From Lepidostoma basale (Eukaryota; Arthropoda; Insecta; Trichoptera; Lepidostomatidae), in NCBI GenBank assembly GCA_022606425.2, contig JAHDVF020000992.1:124001-188000 (forward strand): 64,000 nucleotides of DNA, in the 5' to 3' direction. Made by a program: the position numbers and the translations under genes. The first letter of the stretch is position 1. The number at the start of each line of letters is the position of its first letter. This document shows positions 12,901 through 20,806 of this stretch, piece after piece. A model generated the notes under the pieces. The model had not been told where the DNA came from. It did no database searches and was given only the letters and a program-made list of their open reading frames with translations.

Positions 12901-15900
12901 GATTTATTTGCCTGTCACACAGAATTCAATAAATTGCATTTTAAAAGTGCATTATAACATGGCTTGTTCTATTAGAGAAGATATTCTCAGTCAGTTCAAT
13001 ACATAATTTTTTTGTTTTCAGAAATTTGAATCCAAACAATTTGTTACTTGGTGAACGGGGGCACCTAATGCTCTCATACATGGTGGGGCGGGAGTCTCTC
13101 GAATCTCTGCTGCCCCTCCTGAATGAAGGTGGACTCCTGGGTGGCTGCTATGTGGCACCCGAACTGCAGCGCTTCCCGCTGCTTGGAGACTCCTACGACG
13201 AAAGAGCTGGAGACTTCTGGAGCTTTGGGGCCATCCTCTATGAACTGATTATTGGAATGGTAAGATACAATAGTCAAGAAATATTTTTGTATTATCTCTA
13301 CATGAGGGAGTTTGATCCGTGGAGGATAGAGATCCTACAGGGCATTCTGAGTAGAGTAAAACCTCGATATAACGGATTAATTGGGGGGATGGAGTGTCCA
13401 TTGAAGCCGAAAATCCGTTGTATAAAAATAGGTTTAAAATATATCAAAAAACTTTTTTTTGAAAATATGTACACTGTACATATTTAGGTATAAAATAAAC
13501 AATACAAAACACAAACAATTTTCTATTTATTGTTTTCGGACACTCGTTGTGAAGTGACGTTGCTGTTTGAATCAACGCGCTTGCTTTCGGTAATCCTGCT
13601 TTGAAAAAGAAATCAAGTTTTGTTTGCACTTTTGAAGTTTGTTATTTGTTGTTTTGGCATTCACTTTGTGGTAGGACATGATTAAATTGTAAATTGAGTG
13701 GTGAAAAACAAGTGTTTCATTTACAATTTTGAAGTTTGCTTTTATTTTATAATCTACTCTCTTAACCGCCCTACCTTTGGGTTATTTTCCGAGAAACTTG
13801 CAAAAAACAAGCAGGTTTTTTATTAATGAAATTTAATTATATACTAATTTTATTTTTTTAAATTACGAAACGTCAAATACTCGGCCGCACACATCGCCTG
13901 CCCCTTGTAAAACTATCATATTTATGAAGACTTGTGCTCAAGTTTTGATGGCGCACGCGTGTATCCCTAAAACTTTGTACATTTTAGGTACATTACTGTT
14001 TCTCAAGCCCGTACGTGATACGGGATATCGTAGAATGGTACAGTCAAAGTGAATGTATCACGTACGTTCAAATAGGTAGGGTGGTTAAATTACAAAAATG
14101 CATATAATATACTTGAATTTCATTATCTGACGAATAGTCAATAAATGTTATTAGATCGTAGAGATGTGATCTTACCACTGATAACTTCATTTTTGTCAGT
14201 GTTGTTTCTTCTTCTTCGCTATCTTCACTTCCATCCTCGGCATTTGTAGTATAAGTTGAGTATGACTTAACAATTTAATTTTGGTATGAGTTATTTGGGC
14301 AGGTGAAAAAACAAGTTTTTTAATGTTTGTTATTTTTACAGCCTTTATCCCTGGCACACCCTTCAGGGTTCAACTCTCACACCATCCTCAATATGCCCAG
14401 AGATCTTCCCACCGACGCTGAATCCATTATTTCACAGGTAATTTCATTAGTCTCGTGTTGGTTAAATATTATATGAATAAAACATATTATCAACTGTTTA
14501 ATTAAAACACTGTTATACAGGGTGCGGCAGCATAACTTCCTCTTTTCAAAACATAATAAAATCCATTGTATGTATCCGATTTTTTTGTTTTTGTTTTTTA
14601 TAATGAAGGCACATACCTAAAGTTTTATTTTACTTAGTTTTTGAAGATCAAATCAGGTAGGTGACGTTCCCCATTCTCCATACACTGTGTAAACCCATTT
14701 CTGGCTGACTCTTGCCAGCATACCAGGCGTTATCTTGGCAATTTCTTCCTGGATGTTGGTCTTCAAATCTTACAGGGTCCCTGGATGGTTTTTAATGATC
14801 AACGGCAAACGCACGCTCCTCTGTTTTCCAACGCATGATGCCGACTAAACTGTGTCGGGACAAAACTTTATAGTTCTGTCTCTCGAACGAGACCACTAGC
14901 ACTCTGCTACGACATCAACCGACTGAATGGCGCGCTTTTAAAAAAGGAAGTTATGCTGCCGCACCCTGTAAAATATCTAAATTGATTTAATTTCTATTGA
15001 AATTGTCGCGACAGCTATTTCCCTAACCAATGTTAGCATCATCAGGTGTTACAATCAACTGTTGTTGATAATTTCAAAAGAAATAAAATCAATTGTGATA
15101 TTCCATAACAGTATTTTAATTAAACAGTGAATAATGTTGAAATTCCAATTATTCAGCTCCAAGTATTCAGCAGTAACGTTAAAAGCGTACTGCTGTACGG
15201 ATGTGAGACTTGGAAGTCTACCGCAGACGTTATTGGTAAACTCCAGGTGTTTATAAATAGGTGCCTTCGCTCAATATTCAAAATCTATTGGCCCCAAACA
15301 GTGTCAAATGCCGTTCTCTGGACCATAGCAGGCGAAAAGCCAATTAGAGAACAAGTCGCTAGGCGCAAATGGCAGTGGATCGGTCACACTCTGAGACGGA
15401 ACCAAGCCTGCATCGCTCAGGGCGCACTAGACTGGTCCCCTATGGGGGGAAAGAGAAAGCGAGGCAGACCTAGAGCCACCTGGAGAAGAACCCTGCAGGA
15501 TGAGGTTAAGGCAGCAGGTCTCATTTGGGACGATGTTAAGCATCAGGCATGTGATAGAGTCGGGTGGAGAAGATTCCTTGAGGCCCTATGCACCACGGAG
15601 GTGTGACAGGACAAAAAGAAGAAGAAGAAGAAGAATGTTGAAATCTCAGCGTTTCCGCCAAAACAATGGATTATCTAATAAAACATATGAAATACCCATC
15701 ACACCGCGTCTCCCTCGGGGGCGAAAAGAGAAGGAGTGACGTATCGGTTAAAGTGTGGCAGTCCATTCTTTCTGCCAACCCCTTCGGTGAGACGGTGTGA
15801 TGGTTAGTTAGTTAGTTAGTTAAAATACAGCATTCGTAGATTGTGTGTGCTACTTTTAGCATAAGCGGACAACCAATTGCATGTTGTATTTGAACAGTCG

Positions 15901-16097
15901 GAAGTTGCATAGGTCGTACGTAAATGACTACCTATAATAATGAATCTGTTATTTTTTTATTACAGTTGCTGTGTTTCGATCCTAGAGAGCGCCTGGGTTG
16001 CGGTCCCACCGGAATAAATGAAATCAAATCACATCCCTATTTTTCTCACGTGGACTGGGACATGATGGAAGAAGATTTTAAATATGACGCAAAGTAA
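3818..16097 (+). CDS. RPS6KC1: RPS6KC1/RPS6KL1-like MIT-domain pseudokinase (3' seven exons)
   Basis: Seven exons (3818-3918, 6053-6247, 10178-10855, 12510-12613, 13022-13259, 14342-14437, 15966-16097) join in one frame and give 513 residues. Order: end of an MIT domain (residues 1-33), N-lobe with degenerate glycine loop GIIGGQVM and the ATP-lysine in YAMK (residue 98), hinge-like LVLQYASGG, a long acidic and serine-rich insert, then C-lobe with [11 protein letters not shown] in place of DFG, YVAPE, GDFWSFG and a C-terminal ERLGCG segment. A kinase split by a long insert after an MIT domain is the layout of RPS6KC1/RPS6KL1, proteins linked to sphingosine kinase and endosomes in vertebrates. 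The missing catalytic Asp and DFG imply a pseudokinase with a scaffold role (inference). Upstream exons (rest of MIT, possible PX domain) were not found. It converges with the pickpocket gene at 20.6 kb. Confidence 0.85.
4083..4840. repeat. Fold-back element family 1, split by RTE
   Basis: The palindrome (GGGAATGACATGTTTTGCC and its complement around 4165) continues after the RTE insert with GTGTTTTCATTC and ends TTCAAGAAACAATAAA-like. Members also lie at 9817, 16925, 21780, 22374, 59540, 62480 and 63720. Confidence 0.7.
4220..4751 (+). mobile_element. RTE-type 3' fragment, (TTTG)n tail (family B)
   Basis: 5'-truncated copy about 90% alike by eye to the end of the 41.9 kb copy ([25 protein letters not shown]). 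The duplication TTCTAGAAAACAG flanks it (4207-4219 and 4752-4764), within fold-back family 1. It contains stops. Confidence 0.85.
4841..5376. other. Intron stretch
   Basis: AT-rich intron sequence of the pseudokinase gene. It includes a small GACCGG fold-back fragment at 5190-5250 and nothing else recognisable. Confidence 0.3.
5377..6007 (-). mobile_element. piggyBac remnant with cysteine-rich C-terminus
   Basis: The ends CCCTTACCACTCC and GGAGTGGTAAGGG are inverted repeats, flanked by TTAA (left) and a decayed TTTA (right). The minus strand at 5545-5770 reads [20 protein letters not shown] and [20 protein letters not shown], a zinc-binding cysteine-rich domain as found at the end of piggyBac transposases, with one stop. 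It lies directly before the exon at 6053. Confidence 0.75.
6053..6247 (+). CDS. RPS6KC1: Pseudokinase exon b: kinase N-lobe start
   Basis: There are 65 codons, phase 0 at both ends, with acceptor CTCATTACAG and donor AAG|gtaaaa. It encodes [15 protein letters not shown] followed by CYAMK: beta strands 1-3 with a degenerate glycine loop and the conserved lysine as the last codon. The acceptor lies about 45 bp downstream of a piggyBac remnant. Confidence 0.85.
6268..6790 (-). mobile_element. Non-LTR retrotransposon 3' end (family C)
   Basis: Open for 150 codons on the minus strand: [50 protein letters not shown]. It is inserted in the pseudokinase intron just after the donor at 6248. Confidence 0.78.
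6858..6930. repeat. Perfect-arm hairpin
   Basis: TTTTATGAATTAAAACAC and its complement surround a core with CCACTTCAAAAGTGG. The two arms of about 33 bases could form a long hairpin. It is likely a short fold-back element. Confidence 0.6.
6990..7499 (+). mobile_element. RTE-type fragment (family A)
   Basis: Degenerate copy of the last 500 bases with many indels. [16 protein letters not shown] and [20 protein letters not shown] survive. The end is GATAGTTAGTTAGTTAG. Confidence 0.75.
7630..8445 (+). mobile_element. mariner transposase remnant
   Basis: Pieces in several frames: [53 protein letters not shown] and [15 protein letters not shown], the end of a DD34D mariner transposase. The final D is the one in SDYHLF. 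It is dead through frameshifts and the N-terminal part is missing. Confidence 0.85.
8770..8935. mobile_element. Dispersed repeat, shared with 44525-44985
   Basis: CTTCTGAACGTACTTTCACG and CCCCACCGGCATCACCAGAG match 44.7 kb, followed by an AAACTGATTTGATTTGAT tail. Probably a non-LTR 3' end on the minus strand. Confidence 0.5.
8936..9485 (-). mobile_element. RTE-type fragment (family A) interrupted by SINE
   Basis: Starts with AACTAACTAACTAGCTAACC (tail on the minus strand). The coding part is split: 8936-9075 and 9312-9485, with a SINE between. Confidence 0.65.
9136..9312 (-). mobile_element. tRNA-derived SINE with A and B boxes
   Basis: Minus strand: TGGCACAGTGATAAGAG fits the pol III A box and GGGTACGATTCC the B box, followed by the body GTGTGATTGTCACACTGTC. 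This is the best-preserved tRNA-like head in the window. Confidence 0.8.
9817..9960. repeat. Fold-back family 1, one arm
   Basis: TAATGTCTTAGAAGGGCGAA to AAGAAACAATAAA; the half-element arm seen elsewhere as part of a full palindrome. Confidence 0.65.
10178..10855 (+). CDS. RPS6KC1: Pseudokinase exon c: hinge and long insert
   Basis: There are 226 codons, phase 0-0, with acceptor TTATTTCAG and donor AAT|gtgagt. The first third continues the N-lobe ([20 protein letters not shown], then [11 protein letters not shown] at the hinge and helix D). The rest is a low-complexity acidic, Ser- and Lys-rich insert that separates N- and C-lobes, as in RPS6KC1 relatives. Confidence 0.85.
10925..11135 (+). 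mobile_element. Short element sharing the RTE 3' tail
   Basis: The 5' part (GATGAGGTTCGCAACCCATC, GCGTCTCCCGCGGGGGCG) is not in the RTE ORF, but the last 80 bases (TTCTTTCTGCTTACCC to GGTTAGTTAGTTAG) are those of family A. Relatives: 15695, 16655 (minus), 61645 (minus). Confidence 0.7.
11435..11515 (-). ncRNA. tRNA-Arg(TCT)-like pseudogene or SINE head
   Basis: Minus strand: GGTGGTATAGGGGATAGAAC, anticodon arm CTTGG-CTTCTGA-TCAAG and B box GGGTTCGAGCC. The acceptor and T stems are imperfect, so it is not an intact tRNA. Confidence 0.4.
11836..12124 (+). pseudogene. piggyBac transposase fragment
   Basis: [20 protein letters not shown], then [24 protein letters not shown], matches the end of the piggyBac DDE domain (MGGVD motif). 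It carries an internal 21-base duplication (TATTGTTTTATACGTA repeated) and ends at a stop. It lies in a pseudokinase intron. Confidence 0.8.
12125..12509. other. Intron stretch
   Basis: AT-rich; no feature seen. Confidence 0.3.
12510..12613 (+). CDS. RPS6KC1: Pseudokinase exon d: helix E
   Basis: There are 34 codons plus two bases. The product runs from [13 protein letters not shown] to [15 protein letters not shown], the helix E sequence that leads into the catalytic loop. The split codon AG|A gives the Arg before the mutated Asp position. Confidence 0.85.
13022..13259 (+). CDS. RPS6KC1: Pseudokinase exon e: catalytic loop to APE
   Basis: One base completes the split Arg, followed by 79 codons, ending at ATG|gtaaga in phase 0. 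The catalytic loop is RNLNPNN, with Asn at the HRD Asp position, and GHLMLSY replaces the DFG strand. YVAPE and [14 protein letters not shown] are well kept. Reading past the donor runs into intron sequence. Confidence 0.88.
13766..14084. mobile_element. piggyBac-like MITE, copy 2 (intact ends)
   Basis: 319 bp between TTAA duplications (13762-13765, 14085-14088). Ends CCGCCCTACCTTTGGG and AATAGGTAGGGTGG. No ORF. Confidence 0.85.
14342..14437 (+). CDS. RPS6KC1: Pseudokinase exon f
   Basis: There are 32 codons, phase 0-0, with acceptor TTTTTACAG and donor CAG|gtaatt. It encodes a C-lobe segment ([19 protein letters not shown] and then [10 protein letters not shown]), equivalent to the region before the last kinase helices. 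Confidence 0.8.
14518..14968. mobile_element. Tc1/mariner deletion derivative
   Basis: 451 bp with 29-bp inverted ends starting CAGGGTGCGGCAGCATAAC, flanked by TA. On the minus strand the interior still reads [16 protein letters not shown], then [13 protein letters not shown], the transposase C-terminus. Confidence 0.82.
14985..15125. repeat. Fold-back family 2, part
   Basis: TTGTCGCGACAGCTATTTCC, GTTAGCATCATCAGGTGTTA and CAATTGTGAT match the family at 46.4, 50.7, 51.8 and 53.0 kb. Confidence 0.55.
15144..15633 (+). mobile_element. Non-LTR 3' end (family F), open ORF
   Basis: 159 codons open: [52 protein letters not shown], then an (AAG)n tail. The target duplication AATGTTGAAAT (15133-15143, 15634-15644) shows an intact 5'-truncated insertion. 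Confidence 0.88.
15695..15822 (+). mobile_element. Short element sharing the RTE 3' tail, copy 2
   Basis: Begins CCCATCACACCGCGTCTCCC and ends GATGGTTAGTTAGTTAGTTA. Internally shortened relative to the 61.6 kb copy. Confidence 0.65.
15966..16097 (+). CDS. RPS6KC1: Pseudokinase last exon and stop
   Basis: There are 43 codons and TAA, starting at acceptor [25 protein letters not shown] followed by [13 protein letters not shown] is the standard end of AGC-like kinase domains, and the protein stops shortly after. Confidence 0.88.
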   Translation: MLCFDPRERLGCGPTGINEIKSHPYFSHVDWDMMEEDFKYDAK

Positions 16098-16654
16098 TAA
16101 AAAATTTAAAACAAATAATAATGAGAGGGATATACTGGATCTCAATTTTTTTTAAGTAAAAACGTGGGTGAAGTCAAATTTTTACATATTTTTTTTAAAT
16201 TGATTTCTCAATATTTAATTTATGAAAAATGCTATTATGATTTTCAAAATATTTACGAGAAATGCTACCATCCATATTTATTCCGTTTCTCCGAAAGGGT
16301 ACGCAGAGAAATTAATCTGCCACATTACTATATCCTGAAACGTCTCTATTTAATTGTGAAAAAAAATTACTTACTGTTTGCGTGTGAAATAGATACTGCA
16401 CAGACTGTCTTCTGTATGTGCATTCACTCTTTCTCTCGCTTTTTCATACGAGTCAAGTTATTTTTATTCAATAATTTATGAGTCATCTTTTAGGCAACGA
16501 TAATCGTTTGCATTTCTCTATGGTTTTATGAACAACAATATATCTGCGTAGATTTTCACGTTTGGTAGCAATATGTTTTTTGAGATCTTTCTGGACTGAC
16601 ATTACGGAGATCGTTGCAGTGTCCATCTTCAGGATAGTTATATGATATAAAACT

Positions 16655-16862
16655 AACTAACTAACCATCGAGACGGCGTGTCTCCCGAAAGGGTAGGCAG
16701 AAAGAATGGACTGTCACACTTTAACCGATGCGGCACTCAATCCTTCTCTTCTCGCCCTGCGGAAGACGCAGTGTGATGGGTTGCGAACCTCATCGCCACC
16801 AATAGGCATCTCCCGCGCACACTTCCATCGTCCAACATCCACAAAATAAATCTAAAACAAAT
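16655..16862 (-). mobile_element. Short element sharing the RTE 3' tail, copy 3
   Basis: Minus strand. Full form from GATTTATTTTGTGGATGTTG through GGAGATGCCTATTGGTGGCG to the tail AACCATCG...AACTAACTAA on the plus strand. No ORF. Confidence 0.7.
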
Positions 16863-16924
16863 AATGTAAAATACAATATAACAAATAATATAAAATATAA
16901 TTATGTGATATAACCATATAATAT

Positions 16925-17162
16925 ACACATATATTTATTGTTTCTTGAACAATGATGTAAAACTCCATATTAAATAATGAATACGAATGAAAACATCAGT
17001 TTTCTAGATGTTTTATTATATTTTATGGGAATGACATGTTTCGCCCTTCTAAGGCATTACCAAATGTCATTTGACAATGCCTTAGAAGGAAGAAACATGT
17101 CATTCCCATAAAATATAATAAAACTTCTAGAAAAGTAACGTTTTCATTCGTATTAAATATAC
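16925..17162. repeat. Fold-back family 1, near-complete palindrome
   Basis: AAACATCAGTTTTCTAGATG...GGGAATGACATGTTTCGCCC meets its complement at about 17060 (CAAATG/CATTTG centre). Arms are over 110 bases. The outer part TTGTTTCTTGAACAATGATG is kept on the left. Confidence 0.82.
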
Positions 17163-17172
17163 ACATACATAT

Positions 17173-17429
17173 CGCACGCTTAATAGTAAACTGACCGTTT
17201 ATGGTTTAGGTCATAATTGAGTTAACATTAGATAGAGGCTTGTGTTAACGCTATCTATATATTTTTCACAATGTTAATGCTATCCATTCGTACGTACGAT
17301 AATCGTTCACAATGTTAACGGTATCCATTCGTACGTGTTTTTCGACTGTTTTTTGTTAAAACACCGACTCATGTCAGATTAAACAAAACTTGCTTTTTTG
17401 AGTTAAGCCAGTGTTCTATTAAGCGTGCG
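17173..17429. mobile_element. MITE with CGCACG ends, copy 1
   Basis: 257 bp. Ends CGCACGCTTAATAG and CTATTAAGCGTGCG, flanked by ATAT on both sides. It contains two related copies of CAATGTTAAYGSTATCCATT. No ORF. Confidence 0.75.
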
Positions 17430-17529
17430 ATATATTTATTTAATATAACCACCCCGAAGATAGAGACTGCAATGATCTCCGAAACGTTGGTTCTCCCAAG
17501 ATCCCAAAAAAACATTAAAAAATATATCG

Positions 17530-18420
17530 TTTAACATTCTAAGGGTTAAGCATATTCAAAATTGAAATGCACTACAAATTCAGTCCATTTTCAAAATATT
17601 GTATCAATTTTAAAATTAAGCTTTTATTCACGTTTCATTGATAAATTTACTAATTAATTTGGCAAATTAAAATACCTGTTATTGTTATGAATATTTTTGT
17701 TTGTGCATATAATTGTCCATTAGTTTATTTACTTTTGAATTTATCATATAACCCCAAAAATTGTTTCAATTTGATTTTGGTTTGAGGATTAAATAATAGA
17801 ATGTATTTTAAAACATTTGTAGTGTTGACAAAATTCACTAGATGTCACTGTATTACACGTTTGTATTATTGTGTGTTGAATGGGACCTTACTATGAAACC
17901 AATAATTATAATATTTTGTATTAGCATATTTAAGTATTATAAATATATGCTTTGAAATTCCATGTATTAATCAAATTAAATTTGTTTATTTATTCGAATG
18001 TATTACAAAATTTAAGACTGTTAATATATGTATGTATTTATTTATTTTAGATAGGTTATCTGAAGATCTAAAATGTTTTTTTTATTACTTAAAATATGAT
18101 ATAATGTGTATTTATTTGTTACGTTATATTTTATCATGTTATTTTATATCAGGCATAAATATAAAGTTGTTTGTACGGTCGTACCTGTTTCAACAGACCT
18201 CTTAGGCCTTGAGGAAGAATGTACTGTTTTGTATTAGGTAGAATTTATTATAATGTTAAAAAAAACATTAGTCAGTTTGTGTCATGTTTGTTGATTTAAT
18301 AAAATAATGTTCTTTCAAGTATGTGGGTTTATTTATTTTAAACTAATAAGTTTCTTACATATCTTTCCACATCACGAATGACGAGGTTCTTAGTAGAATC
18401 GAAGGAGGTAAGTTTCTTCT
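17530..18420. other. Possible 3' UTR / AT-rich stretch
   Basis: Largely unique-looking AT-rich sequence after the pseudokinase stop. It may be 3' UTR up to the AATAAA at 18298. GAAGATAGAGACTGCAATGA at 17457 recurs near 23427. Confidence 0.3.
18298..18303 (+). promoter_or_regulatory. Candidate poly(A) signal
   Basis: AATAAA followed by a T/GT-rich stretch, 2.2 kb after the pseudokinase stop. It would imply a long 3' UTR containing transposon inserts. A closer A-rich AATAAA at 16096 is also possible. Confidence 0.3.
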
Positions 18421-18435
18421 CCTTTTAGACCCTTA

Positions 18436-18965
18436 TGGTGTGTTTACACAGTGCGAGTTGGCTTAGACAGTAACTGTTCTGCAGCTACTGTCATTGTGTA
18501 AACGAATCATGCGAGTTACTGTCAAGGCGAGTAGGACAGTAACCGGAGTGCGAGCTACTATACAATATTTTGTTTTCACTGTCCACTCGCCTTCCCCCTC
18601 CACACCACACGACAGTTGCTTGCACGCGACTGTCATTGTGTGAACTACAGTCGAGTTACTGCCAGTCCAGACATGTTCAGTTCCCACGTGAGTGTATTGT
18701 CTGTTTTTTTTTTGTGTAAGTGTAAGTGTTTTTGATAACGTGTTTTTCGTTTATTAATATTAAATTTGGCCAGTAACTGTCATTTTCAGCTCTCCGTGTA
18801 AACAGTCGAGGTACAGGCAACGACTATCTTGGCAGTTGGCATGACAGTTACTGCCTACTCGCCAGGTAAGCTACTCGCACTGTGTAAACAGTCGAGGTAC
18901 AGGTAGCAACTGTCATGGCAGTTGGCATGACAGTTGCTGCTTACTCGCACTGTGTAAACACACCT
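18436..18965. mobile_element. PIF/Harbinger-like MITE
   Basis: About 530 bp. Ends GGTGTGTTTACACAGTGCGA and TCGCACTGTGTAAACACACC, flanked by TTA. The right half holds a tandem duplication starting GTGTAAACAGTCGAGGTACA. Confidence 0.68.
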
Positions 18966-19192
18966 TTAGTCTGTTTCTGTTGTCAAGCTGGTCTCTCTTG
19001 GAAAGTTGACTCCCAGCTATCCCTCCCATCTTTTTGGGGACACAAGCCAGGAGTCTGATGCATCACAACGTGTGGGATTCTGGAGGGATGCATCCTCTGT
19101 ACATGCGTAAATATTAAATACTTAAATATGATTTTCATATTTGTTGATGGTTGAGGTATTAGTTTTGTAAAACTCTATTATAAATTTATAAT

Positions 19193-19332
19193 AGTAAACA
19201 CGATTGTTTAGTGGTTTTACTTGGATTTAATTCATATACATTATAAGTTTGAGAATGCCCTCGCAGATGAAACAAAATTGTCACATTTTATATAAATTAA
19301 ATCCAAGTGAAACCACTAAACTGTTTACTATA
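19193..19332. repeat. Short fold-back
   Basis: TAGTAAACACGATTGTTTAG with GGATTTAATT at the left and its complement at the right; arms about 37 bases, loop about 60. Confidence 0.6.
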
Positions 19333-19389
19333 TAGTGTTTACTATTATATATGAATGATTTTCATATTGGGGAAAACATGTTTTCCACA

Positions 19390-19500
19390 AGTTTTATAAT
19401 ATTTTGTGGGAGTGTTTCAGCTTGCTAGGGCATAATTAAATATCATTTGATAACACTCTAAAAGGGCAAAACAACTCACTCTGATAAAATGATACCCCAA
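19390..19500. repeat. Fold-back family 1, diverged
   Basis: TTTTGTGGGAGTGTTTCAGC then GGGCAAAACAACTCACTCTG; a degenerate relative of the palindromic family. Confidence 0.4.
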
Positions 19501-19661
19501 TATTGAATTTGTAATATGAAGTTTTACAACTTGTTCAAAAAAGGCAAAAAAATTGAACTTCTTGATTTAAATAATGAAACACTTTGTATTTAACCACGGT
19601 ATGGTTATTATAATTGATGCCAACTAGTTTATCTTCTACCCAAGCTTCATCATGGCAATAA

Positions 19662-19722
19662 ATAACAAGTTCATTCTTTCTGCCTACCGTGACGGCGTGA
19701 TGGTTAGCTAGTTAGTTAGTTA
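19662..19722 (+). mobile_element. RTE-type 3' tail stub
   Basis: TCATTCTTTCTGCCTACC then GGTTAGCTAGTTAGTTAG; only the last 60 bases of family A remain. Confidence 0.6.
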
Positions 19723-19820
19723 TCACTATTTCACTTAGTACAAAGCACTTGGCAACTTTGACAAAGTCAAAGTGGTTTATACTAAGTGAAAAAGTGTTTA
19801 ATTTTGTTTTTAAATATTGT

Positions 19821-20199
19821 CACCTGAGAGTAAGAAGGTTCCAACTGTCAAAAATAAAAAGCTGAGAAAAATTAAGTCAAAGTTTTGTTGGTTTCGGGTG
19901 TGTATCTTGGAATAAAAGGGTTCCATCTGAAGCAGATGAAACTCTTTTAGCGAGAAGCGTGTAAATTTTCTCTGCCGACAGTTGGAATAATAATGTTCTA
20001 AGTATAAATGAATTCTTCTTCAGTAAATCGTGTGTTTTGAATGATCAGATGGAACTTGATTCTTTTCGTAACATCAAAATGACGATATTATTACACGTTT
20101 TTTTTAATTGTACGTATAGATAAGGTAAGTAAGAACCCTTTTCATGAAAAAAAGCCAAATATGAAATTTTGTTAGTTTGAACCCTCTTACTCTCAGGTG
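19821..20199. mobile_element. MITE with CACCTGAGAG ends
   Basis: 379 bp. Ends CACCTGAGAGTAAGAAGG and CCTCTTACTCTCAGGTG. No clear target duplication, superfamily unassigned. Confidence 0.6.
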
Positions 20200-20311
20200 T
20201 CAAAAACCACCAAGTAATGACTTCGTATCAGAGATATAATAACAGTTATTAAATCACACTGATTTAGGTAGGGTACAAGTGAAACTAGTTGCCATCAACT
20301 ATAATTATTAT

Positions 20312-20432
20312 CTTCTTCTTCATCACCTGTCCTGCCGGGTCCTCCGACATTGACCACCATTTGAGAGAAAGCTTCCCTGTCCTGGGCGGTGCGAAACAGC
20401 TCCCCCACAGTTCTGACGCTGGTCCATAATTA
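20312..20432 (-). mobile_element. Non-LTR 3' end (AAG-tailed family), stub
   Basis: CTTCTTCTTCATCACCTGTC at the tail. The minus strand reads VGELFRTAQDREAF-like sequence. Confidence 0.6.
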
Positions 20433-20563
20433 CTATGCCATTATTAAATACAGAGTGTTCTATTATTTTATATCTATAAGTCTAAAATGTCCAACTACAA
20501 AGTGAGTGTTTCATGAAAACGTTTAAAAGGTAAATTAATAAAAATTTTCAAGAAAAGCTTGTT

Positions 20564-20569
20564 TTTATT
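20564..20569 (-). promoter_or_regulatory. Candidate poly(A) signal of ppk
   Basis: AATAAA on the minus strand, 86 bases after the ppk stop codon, in an AT-rich context. Position and spacing are typical. Confidence 0.55.
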
Positions 20570-20654
20570 ATTTAATACAAGAGTAAATAATGCAACAGCG
20601 AATTTATAAAATAATCACATTAAATCCGTTGATATTTCATTTTTTACAAACGTG

Positions 20655-20806
20655 TTAGTATTTTTGGATTGCCAGTGGATTGGGTTTCTTATTTCTCTCA
20701 TAATTCACCAAGTACCAGAAGAGTCGCAGGCTGAAGAAGTAAACTATTTCCATGAAACTCAGAACACTGCAACCTAAAAACAATCCTGCCATTCCGCCAA
20801 CAGACA
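20655..20806 (-). CDS. ppk: ppk exon 11: TM2, filter and stop
   Basis: Two bases, 49 codons and TAA. SVGGMAGLFLGCSVLSFMEI then VYFFSLRLFWYLV is TM2 with the G-x-S filter, followed by a short basic tail ending QKY. Confidence 0.94.

Noticed and set aside
13074..13277. 67-codon ORF on the minus strand
   Set aside because: Antisense shadow of the pseudokinase exon with the APE motif.
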